Under the pieces are notes generated by a model. That model saw nothing but the letters and a program-made list of their open reading frames with translations, made no database searches and was not told the origin of the DNA. From positions 1,456,048 through 1,520,047 of the forward strand of contig NW_019775635.1 of the NCBI RefSeq assembly GCF_001039355.2: a DNA stretch of 64,000 bases, written 5' to 3'. The DNA comes from Lingula anatina. Lineage: Eukaryota > Brachiopoda > Lingulata > Lingulida > Lingulidae. A program made the position numbers and the translations under genes. Positions within the stretch are counted from its first letter, which is position 1. The number at the start of each line of letters is the position of its first letter. Positions 34,623 through 46,000 of the stretch are shown here, in pieces.

Positions 34623-37189
34623 GCCACTCATAACAGCAGTGAAATAATAGCTGCTATATTTACACAACCATACACCAGAAAACTACTATATTAAACTATA
34701 TCCAAGTACCTGAGGTTTGCAGCTTGAGTAAGGTTGAAATTATATATGGTGTACTTATCAGTGTTAAAATATGTTTAAATGTATTAAAATATGCTGTTGT
34801 TAGAGTGAATAATTGAACAAATAAAGGGATAATGCATTATTGGTGAGTGGGATTACAGTGTGTTTTCTATGTTTCAGAATACATAGACAGCATGGTGACA
34901 AGTAGAAACACCTTCTTCATCGAGGAGATTAGCGGAGTCCTCATGCGTGCTATGCAAGAGAACAAAGAGAACAAGAACAACAAGGCAGAAATGGACAAAA
35001 TGAAGAGACTGGTTGATAAATTACAACAAGCATCAGATCGCTTGGAGGTATTTGGGAGAATTACAGTCTAGTCAAGTTTGTTGATTGACAGAATTTTAAT
35101 GTTTTTATTGTTTTATTTATTGTTTCTTGTGTCTCCTGGCTGTTCATGGTAGTATGAAACCCTCTGTTCATATATTTTATTATTACTGTTCCAACTTAAT
35201 ACAAATTAAGCATAGTACACTCAAACTTTGAATTACAATAATTTGTTGCTTAAACAATCTGTGCATATTTTTTCAGCAGAAATCATATTAATATTTTGAA
35301 TTATTCTTGATTGTTGGACCTTTTATTTGCAGCAAGAAAACAGTCAACTTCAGACAAAATTGGCAGATTACAATAAACTGAAACTGGATGTTCAGCATTT
35401 ACTGCATGAAAAGAATAATCTTCTACAAATTAATGGTAAGCTGTGGTTGTCATTTTCTTTGTTTGCTAACATTGTACATTGCATGTATCATAAAATGTGT
35501 TTTGGATATTGCACTAAGGATTATGATGGATTTTATATTGTGTTAGGTGTGACGCTGTGTTAGGTGTAATACAGTGTGGTATGTGCAGCACAATGTGTTA
35601 GGTGTGACACAATGTGTAAGGTGTGACACAATGTGTTAGGTGTGACACTGTGTTAGGTGTAATACAGTGTGGTATGTGCGGCACAATGTGTTAAGTGTGA
35701 CACAATGTGTTAGGTGTGACACAAAGTGTAAGGTGTGACACAATGTGTTAAGTATGTGTTAAGTACCATATATAACAGTTGGTTGTTATTCTTCAGCGGA
35801 AACCAGTAGAATGTGTCTTACATATTCTCAAGAAAGTAAGAGGATGGAAGACAGATGTCGCCAGGCCATGATTGAAAGAGACAAAGCTGTAAGACAGTGT
35901 CGGCAGTATGAGCTGCGCATTGAACAGTGCGAAGGTAGATTATTTTTTTAATTGGAGCATGCACAGAGATGTAGATATGGAAGAGGTTGTTCTCATGGTT
36001 ATTGCACTGTTGAAAGAAATTGCCATAGATACAAGTTAATCTCTGCTTTGTGTAGTTCAGTTAGTGCAGAACTGAAAGCTTCCCAATGCTGTGGTATGAT
36101 ATTTACAGTCGTTATAGTTGAACTGTCTGTGTTTTGGTTACTTTCAGAGGAAGGAGATATTTGGTACCAAATTGATAGTTTTATATTTCAGGTCAGTACA
36201 AGCAGGCTAACCGTTTAACACAGGTTCTTCAGGATCAGCTGGACAAGGAAAGCAAAGAGAGGCTGGATGAGATAAAGATAGAAAATGATGGGTTAAGGAG
36301 ACAGTTGGACCAGATGAAAAGACAGGTATGGCCACATTCATAACCAGAGTTGATACATGGACTAACAGTTCTTCGGTTCAAAAGTGGCTGACCCACTTGA
36401 AAGCTTACAGTGTAATTTCTGCGAGGAATCTATTCAGTTTCTTATAAAACAAACCCTCAAGTGGGTTTTAAAATGACTGGGTTTGTTATAAATTTTAAAA
36501 AGTAGAGTAGGTGTAGAATAGATCTGTGAATTTAACAAGATCGTCTCAGTGTATTTACGGGGCTCACCAACATATAATGTACAGGTCATGCACAGCGTGG
36601 CTCCGTCCGTCTCCGAGAACTACAGCCCAATGGAGATGGAGCTGGAGATCCTTCGTGAGCAGGTGCGAGATCTGGAACAAGCCAACGAAACATACGGACA
36701 GGAGCTAATGACAGCAAGACAGGCACAACATGATGCTGCTAAAGACAAACTCAAAGTAAGAAATATGCTTGATATGACAATATTGATATTATTTATTCCT
36801 AGTAGAAGATTCTTCAACTATTAAAAGTACTTACTTGTAATGTGAGTGCTTGTTTCTGAAACATGCTTGTTCTTGGATCTGATATTTATAGGATGGAGTA
36901 TTAAGGCACTGTTACTCACCATATGAAAACACAATAACATTTTATTGGAAGGTAAACTTTGATATTGATCTTTATTTCAGTTATGTGAGGAGAATGACAA
37001 GTATTTGATCAAAGTGAATCAGCTGCTGAAGGAAGTGGACCAGACCAAGCAGCAGCGGGAAGAGTACTGGGGCCAGCTCCAGCAGATTAGGGCAGAAAGG
37101 GATGAGGTAGGGATAAGTTCACTGTGACATGACAGGGCAGAGAGGGATGAGGTAGGGATAAGTCCACTGTGACATGACAGGGCAGAGTN

Positions 37190-37239
<50 letters not shown>

Positions 37240-40200
37240 ATAGCCACTCATAACAGCAGTGAAATAATAGCTGCTATATTTACACAACCAGACACCAGAA
37301 AACTACTATATTAAACTATATCCATATAAGTATCTATAAGTACCTGAGGTTTGCAGCTTGAGTAAGGTTGAAATTATATATGGTGTACTTATCAGTGTTA
37401 AAATATGTTTAAATGTATTAAAATATGCTGTTGTTAGAGTGAATAATTGAACAAATAAAGGGATAATGCATTATTGGTGAGTGGGATTTCAGTGTGTTTT
37501 CTATGTTTCAGAATACATAGACAGTATGGTGACAAGTAGAAACACCTTCTTCATCGAGGAAATTAGCGGAGTCCTCATGCGTGCTATGCAAGAGAACAAA
37601 GAGAACAAGAACAACAAGGCAGAAATGGACAAAATGAAGAGGCTGGTTGATAAATTACAACAAGCATCAGATCGCTTGGAGGTATCTTGGAGAATTAAAG
37701 TCTAGTCAAGTTTGTTGATTGGCAGAATTTTAATGTTTTTATTGTTTTATTTATTGTTTCTTGTGTCTCCTAGCTGTTCATGGGAGTATGAAATCCTCTG
37801 TTCATATATTTTATTATTACTGTTCCAACTTAATACAAATTAAGAATAGTACACTTAAACTTTGAATTACAATAATTTGTTACTTAAACAATCTGTGCAT
37901 ATTTTTTCAGCAGAAATCATATCAATATTTTGAACTATTCTTGATGCATGGACCTTTTATTTGCAGCAAGAGAACAGTCAACTTCAGACAAAATTGGCAG
38001 ATTACAATAAACTGAAACTGGATGTTCAGCATTTACTGCATGAAAAGAACAATCTTCTACAAATCAATGGTAAGCTGTGGTTGTTTGGTGGTAACGTTGT
38101 ACATTGTTTGTATCGTTAAATGTATTTTATATATTAAGATGTTGTACTAAGGATTTTATATTGTGTTAGGTGTGACATGATGTGTTAGGTGTGATACAAT
38201 GTGTTAAGTATGTGTTAAGTACCATATATAACAGTTAGTTGTTATTCTTCAGCGGAAACCAGTAGAATGTGTCTGACATATTCTCAAGAAAGTAAGAGGA
38301 TGGAAGATAGATGTCGCCAGGCCATGATTGAAAGAGACAAAGCTGTAAGACAGTGTCGGCAGTATGAGCTGCGCATTGAACAATGTGAAGGTAGATTATT
38401 TTTGGCTATGTTTAATTGGAGCATGCACAGAGATGTAGATATGGAAATGGTTATTCTCATTGTTATTAAACATTTGTAAGAAATTGCCATAGATACTAGT
38501 TAATCTCTGTTATCTGTTGTTTAATTAGTACAGAACTGAAAGCTTCCCTATGCTGTGGTATGAAATAAACAGCTGTTATAATTGAACTGTCTGTGTTTTG
38601 GTTACTTTAAGAGGAAGGAGATATTTGGTACCAAAATTATAGTGTTTTTTTTTTTCAGGCCAGTACAAGCAGGCTAACCGTTTGACACAGGTTCTTCAGG
38701 ATCAGCTGGACAAGGAAAGCAAAGAGAGGCTGGACGAGATAAAGATAGAAAACGATGGGTTAAGGAGACAGTTGGACCAGATGAAAAGACAGGTATGGCC
38801 ACATTCATATTTAGAGTTGATCCATGGACTAACAGTTCTTCGGTTCAAAAGTGGCTGACCCACTTGAAAGCTTACAGTGTAATTTCTGCGAGGAATCTAT
38901 TCAGTTTCTTATAAAACAAACCCTGAAGTGGGTTTTAAAATGACTGGGTTTGTTATAAATTTTAAAAAGTAGAGTAGGTGTAGAATAGATCTGTGAATAT
39001 AACAAGATCATCTCAGTGTATTTACTGGGCTCACCATCATATAATGTACAGGTCATGCACAGCGTGGCTCCGTCAGTCTCCGAGAACTACAGCCCAATGG
39101 AGATGGAGCTGGAGATCCTTCGTGAGCAGGTGCGCGATCTGGAACAAGCCAATGAAACATACGGACAGGAGCTAATGACAGCAAGACAGGCACAACATGA
39201 TGCTGCTAAAGACAAACTCAAAGTAAGAAATGTCTGATATGAAAACATTTATATTATTTATTCCCAGTAGATGATTCTTTCAACTGTTAAAATTATTTAC
39301 TTGTAATATGAGTGCTTGTTTCTGAAACATGCTTGTTCATGGATCTGTTATTTGTAGGATGGAGTATTAAGGCACTGTTACTCACCATATGAAAACACAA
39401 TAACATCTTTATTTCAGTTATGTGAGGAGAATGACAAGTATTTGATCAAAGTGAATCAGCTGCTGAAGGAAGTGGACCAGACCAAGCAGCAGCGGGAGGA
39501 GTACTGGGGCCAGCTCCAGCAGATTAGGGCAGAGAGGGATGAGGTAGGGATAGGTCCACTGTGACATGACAGGGCAGAGAGGGATGAGGTAGGGATAAGT
39601 CCACTGTGACATGACAGGGCAGAGAGAGAGGGATGAGGTAGGGATAGGTCCACTGTGACATGACAGGGCAGAGAGAAGTGAGGTAGGGATAGATCCATTG
39701 TGGCCTCCTCCTGTTTTCCTTAATCAGTAACAATGGTTAATCATGATTCCATTTGGAATTCATGTATGTTTCGAAATTGAAAAAGAAAATTTTTACATTT
39801 TTGGTAAATGATGATGGTTAATTCCTTTACAGATTGCAAGGCAGCGTGACTTGGCCCAGTCTCAGTGTAAAGACAGGACTAATGACAGGGACCGCGTACT
39901 ACAAGAAAAGTATGACATTGAAAAAGAGAAGGAGGATCTCTGTTCTCAGCTGCATCGCCTTGAGGCACAGTGCTCGTCTCTGAAAGCCATGATGAAGGAA
40001 GCAAGGCGATCTGGAAGTTTCTCTGGGGTAATGGAGGTTTCAGTGTAATGGAAACAGTTGTTTGGAGATATTTGATAATTTTTTTGTCTATATTCAGAAT
40101 GTCAGTCAGTTGAGAGTTATCTCTTGCTGGTGTGGTTCCAGCCATGGGACCCCGTGAACTCTATAACTGACAATCATGGTGAGGTAAAGACAGACCAGAG

Positions 40201-43052
40201 ACCAGTTTTTGATATGTTGCAGCTTTATTGCTGTGCTTACAGTATTTTAACTGGTAAAATTCAGAATTCTGATGTAAAATATGCTTCATTAGATTCTGAA
40301 ATGTCTTTTTTTTTTCATCAGAGTGACCTTTCAGTACGAACATCTTTTGAGAGCTCCAGATCTGATGACTTTGCTGATAATCTCAGTGGAAGCTCATACG
40401 GCACAACTCATAGTCATGTAAGTGTGTTAGGTATGACAGCTAGTGTGCTTCTAATATATGTAGGCGGGAGAGTGTGTTAGATGTGACAGTGTGTTAGGTG
40501 TGACAGCTAGTGTGCTTCTAATATATGTAGGCGGGAGAGTGTGTTAGATGTGACAGTGTGTTAGGTGTGACAGCTAGTGTGTTACCAGTACATGTAGGTG
40601 TGACAATGTGTTTTCTGCTGTTTTTGTTGTATAATCTGTCCAATACAAGACATATAGAATTAAGGGTTAAAACTTGTGAATCTGAAAACAACCTGAAGGC
40701 TATCTCTAAGGGTTTTCATGTTAAGATACTGCCTTGTCTGACACCGTGGCTAGAAACATAAGGCTCAGAATAAAAAAGAATTTAAGTCAGAATATAGTGG
40801 AAACCCATTAAGTGCGCAATAAGTTGAATCATGTGAAATTGTACAGTTGATCTTGGTTGTTTGGAAAAATTGTACCATTGTGCTATTGTTAGTGAGATTT
40901 TTTGGGATAATTTTCTTGCCAACTAATACAAATCAATTTTGCTGTTATACAATGTTATTTCTAATCCCCACTCCTAGCCCTGAATTTGGTTTATTTGGTT
41001 TAAATGGTTGCAATGCATTTTCATATTTCAGAGAAATCGGACCCTAAATTTGAAACATCACAAAATAATAAATACAAAACCTGGCAAGAAAGCCATGGTG
41101 ACTTCCCCGCCTGCTCCAGAGGTTGCTACTTTTAAATCAGACCCTTTCAAGGATTTCCCTTTAGGTAAGCAAGCGTCACCAGGCTTATGGATGTTTCTGG
41201 GTCATTAATTGATTGAGAAATAATTTTATTGATAGACTTGACTCCTTTGAGTTGACAACCCCCCTCCATCTTTGATATTTTTACATGTCAAAAGACTGAA
41301 AGAAAAGGAACCTGCCATTGTCAAAATTGGAGTTCTTAATGACATGGCATAAAAAAGATAAAAGAAATGATAGTTTAGGTTTATCATTTGGCATTTAGCT
41401 TGTCTTTCTGTTTTATTTTAGCACCAACAAGTTGTGATCGTACACAACGTTTCTGTCGAAACTTACAGCGAACAGACAGCACAACAGTTCAGGTATGTAA
41501 TTCGTATACATTTCAGTTGTATTACTCTAATGTCGTCAGATGCAGTAAGGAATTTGTCTTAAACAATGGTTGTACCGGTATTTGGATTAGTTAAAAATAC
41601 TCACATGTATATATTCTCATTTGTTGACAAATCTAGTACCCCATTCCCAGAGATTAGATCGATCTACTTTAGAACTCCCTGGGGGTTCACGCTAGATAGG
41701 TGTCAGCCGAGCGGGCACAAAAGTTAATTACCCCCTTATAGCTTGTAGTAGGCGGACGGACATTTAGGCCGGATTATCTGACAGTAATCTAGTGAGACTC
41801 CCCACGGGGATAGATCGATCTAAAAGCTCTGGGAATACGCCCTAATAAATGTTATGCTTGCAAATGTTATATGTGTCTTACTGTATATTAAATGCATTTT
41901 ATATTTTAGCCCTCAAATTCCATTAAGGATAAACATCACTGGGTAGAGCCCTGTACACTCTCCGTTATCCAGCGCTCAGACCTGGAGACAGCTGGCGCCA
42001 CCTATACTTCTGACAGTACAGAGATTACTAGTGGCTCCACCTATACAGAAGACCAATGCAGTGTTGTTGAGAATGTGTTCAAGAAAGAAAAGGTTTGTTA
42101 AATAGATTTGTTATCATTTTGAGATGTTAATGAGTAATGTTCTTATTCAAACTGTCTGTGGCCTGTCTTTTATTTCAGTTATGATTTAAGCTGTATTGTC
42201 AGGAAAAAAACATAATACAGATACTTAAAGTATCTCTTTGTAGAGGGCTGGGAATACCTTCTACATCCCTTTTTAGTTTAAGAATGAGATGTGTATTTAT
42301 AGCCCAGAATTTAGAATGAAGCACCATTTATGGATTTCATGTTATTGTTATTGGTCTTATTTTATAAGCATTATTTTTAATGCTCCCTGCAAATAAACTT
42401 ACCCCAGTATATCTGAGCAGTTGTAAACAGATTCAGGTTTGTGTACATCATCTATGATAATTGATGAGTTCTGTTTCCTCAGCTGTTCTCTAGGCTGGAG
42501 ATTGAAGATACAGGCAAACCTGTGGAGCATGATGACAGGACAGCCAGGAAAGCTGGAGGTCTGTATACGTCATTGTCTAAATAGTCATGTGAAATACAGG
42601 GTGTCAGTCACATACCTGTGTCGTATTTTATTGCGTCCACTTTGACTGCTTGAGAAGTGCTGAATGTTGGACTATATTCTACCCCTCCCTGCCTCCCCCC
42701 CCCCCCAACCCATGAGCCTCAGTGCAATTACTGATGTTATGTGAGGCAATATTCAGCAGGCAACTGGTGACTTTGTTCAGTCATTTTGGAAATGTTCTGC
42801 CTAATATTGTGTCACATACTGTTAGTAATTGAAACAAGGCACACAAGCAATATTGTACAGTATGTAGAAATGAGGCTTGAAGTATTGCCAAAATATTTTT
42901 TTTTATTTTAAGCTAGGTTACATGTAAACCAACATTGACATGATATATTTGCCTACAGTGCCATTCTACACGTACATGTACAGTATATATCCTTACTAGG
43001 TGACTGCATAACTAATTATATCAAGGTTGATATTAGATGTACTTGTAGATTT

Positions 43053-43091
<39 letters not shown>

Positions 43092-46000
43092 TTACTAAGT
43101 GACTGCATAATAATAATATCAAGGTTGATATTAGATGTACTTGTAGTTCTACAATATATGTATTAAGATTACATGTGTTTTCATATATTCAGGAGACTCA
43201 GAGGGGGCACCACTGTCAGGACAAGAGGAGAACCAAAAGACACCATTTTACAAATCTGCAGGATTTGGTACTGCAGGGTTACCCCAGCTGAACAGGTAAT
43301 ATCTGTAACAGGGATTAACATCCATACGAAGACTGTTGTATGCTCTTAAACTTGGGTTTTATGAGTTGGATACATATGCAGTGTTGTACGTTTTAGATCA
43401 TCTGTATAGGGCAGCCTATGCGAAGTCTGCAATCTACATGCTTCGGTATTTCTTTGTAATTGAGGGCCTTACTTACCAGGCCCATAGCCAGCAATTTCAA
43501 TAGGGGGGTTCTTTTTCTGAAAAAGTGGACCTTTTTCCATAAAAACTTCATGTACATAGATCAAATTTTACCCAGAGTGGACCTTTTCCCAGCAAAAGGG
43601 GCGGTTCTTTCAAACCCCCTGAACCCCCCCTGGCTACGGGCCTGCTTACCTTGTTCATTAAGCTTTCTTTCTTTTTTTTATTTAATCTTTTAATTATCAG
43701 AATAGAAGTTAATATATATTACACTGAACATTTGCCAATAACATTATTTTAAAAAAAATTTTTCCCAGCATTCCATCGTTCCCGTCATCAACTGAGACCA
43801 TGTCCGCGGAGCAGCTGCAGACAGAGTGCGAGATCAATGGTGGCAACTACACTGGAATCTTCATCACCCACGTCACCAAACAGACACTGCAGGATTTGAA
43901 AGACAAGCAGCTGCTGGCTGTGAGTAGACGACTGTCTTCAGCTCTGTGTCTGTGTAGATGCCTGTGATAGGCTGGATTTGCGGTATAAAATGAATATTAT
44001 ACTAAAACTACAATTATGATATTGATATTTATATTACAATCTTATAAAATGCATTTTTTCTAGGTCATTGCTTCTTTTTTCCCAATACAACCACTAAATT
44101 TCATCAGGCCGTTTTGTTGGATGGGATTTAGGCAGGAGGAATGTTTTGATTTGATCTGGGTTCTTTGCAATTTCTGAAAGTGAGTCAACTTTAGACCCAA
44201 AAAGGTTTTTTTTAAGAAAAAGGACCCACTTTGAAATAACTGGCTTCAGGCCTTATCGTAATTATTACCTTCCTAACACGTAACATGTTGGACAGTGTTT
44301 AAGCTAAGATTCCTGCACGGTTTTTGTACCTCCAGGTGAGTTGGACTGACTCCAGTGGATGCAGCCAGCACTGTGAGATGGGAGAGCAGACGTTGACACA
44401 GTCTAAACAAACTCTGCAGCAACTCCAGGGAGAGGTTCAAATCACCGTGCAGGGAAACGCAGCAGGTCAGTTTCATCACTTCTTCATTTTTACTGCACAC
44501 TTAAATATCAAGTTTTTTTAATTGAAGAAATTTCTTTGATTTCATATTCTTAGTTTTTTATGTTGCATGCATATTGTCCTTGTTTTATTTAGGTTTTCAA
44601 GTTTTGCAAGAACTTTTGTCAAGAGGTAAAAACGGAGATGCTTTTTTCATTAGGTAAATTATTAAATAATGAAGTTTCAGCATTTTTGCTTAAAATTAGT
44701 CTCTGCCATGTAGATATTTACCTAGTACTTTGTAGGTTAATTTACTTTAAAAAATGAACTGGCTATACATATATTTTTATGTACAGACACAGATGTGTCT
44801 GTACATATAGCCATCATCTGCGTCTGTCGTCGCCGTCGTCGCCGTGCACTTTTACCGATAACATGATAAGTGGAAAACCGTTTTTTCTTTTGGCTTGAAA
44901 CTTACAGAAATGATGAATATTCANTTTTCGTAAGGGAGGTATGTAATTCGTATACATTTCAGTTGTATTACTCTAATGTCGTCAGATGCAGTAAGGAATT
45001 TGTCTTAAACAATGGTTGTACCGGTATTGGGATTAGTTAAAAATACTCACATGTATATATTCTCATTTGTTGACAAATCTAAGACCCCATTCCCAGAGAT
45101 TAGATCGATCTACTTTAGAACTCCCTGGGGGTTCACGCTAGATAGGTGTCAGCCGAGCGGGCACAAAAGTTAATTACCCCCTTATAGCTTGTAGTAGGCG
45201 GGACAGACATTTAAGCCGGATTATCTGACAGTAATCTAGTGAGACTCCCCACGGGGATAGATCGATCTAAAAGCTCTGGGAATACGCCCTAATAAATATT
45301 ATGCTTGCAAATGTTATATGTGTCTTACTGTATATTAAATGCATTTTATATTTTAGCCCTCAAATTCCATTAAGGATAAACATCACTGGGTAGAGCCCTG
45401 TACACTCTCCGTTATCCAGCGCTCAGACCTGGAGACAGCTGGCGCCACCTATACTTCTGACAGTACAGAGATAACTAGTGGCTCCACCTATACAGAAGAC
45501 CAATGCAGTGTTGTTGAGAATGTGTTCAAGAAAGAAAAGGTTTGTTAAATAGATTTGTTGTCATTTTGAGATGTTAATGAGTCATGTTCTTATTCAAACT
45601 GTCTGTGGCCTGTCTTTTATTTCAGTTATGATTTAAGCTGTATTGTCAGGAAAAAAACATAATACAGATACTTAAAGTATCTCTTTGTAGAGGGCTGGGA
45701 ATACCTTCTACATCCCTTTTTAGTTTAAGACAGAGATGTGTATTTATAGCCCAGAATTTAGAATGAAGCACCATTTATGGATTTCATGTTATTGTTATTG
45801 GTCTTATTTTGTAAGTATTATTTGTAATTCACCCTGCAAATAAACTGACCCCAGTACTGAGTATATCTGAGCAGCTGTAAACAGATATTCAGGTTTGTAT
45901 ATATACATCATCTATGATAATTGATGAGTTCTGTTTCCTCAGCTGTTCTCTAGGCTGGAGTTTGAAGATACAGGCAAACCTGTGGAACATGATGACAGGA

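Larger units (their letters stand above)
41480..44923 (+). repeat. PDZ-region exon block, copy A (ends at N 44924)
   Basis: It contains exons 41910-42092, 42483-42558, 43193-43295, 43769-43919, 44336-44465 and 44593-44653. The same series recurs at 44931-47930. The repeat of AGGTATGTAATTCGTATACA starts 7 bases right of the N. Copy A ends in about 140 bases (44784-44923) not found in copy B, including a perfect hairpin ACAGACACAGATGTGTCTGT. The last exon ends in phase 2 and copy B starts in phase 0, so tandem splicing would hit a stop. Confidence 0.9.

Noticed and set aside
36526-39175. Tandem exon duplication lengthening the coiled coil
   Set aside because: Splice phases at the copy A / copy B border are incompatible and give an immediate stop, and Ns flank the extra copy.
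39418-39733. Minus-strand frames with repeated SQWTYPYLIPLCPVM
   Set aside because: Antisense reading of the 45-bp minisatellite at the exon donor. It is not a gene.
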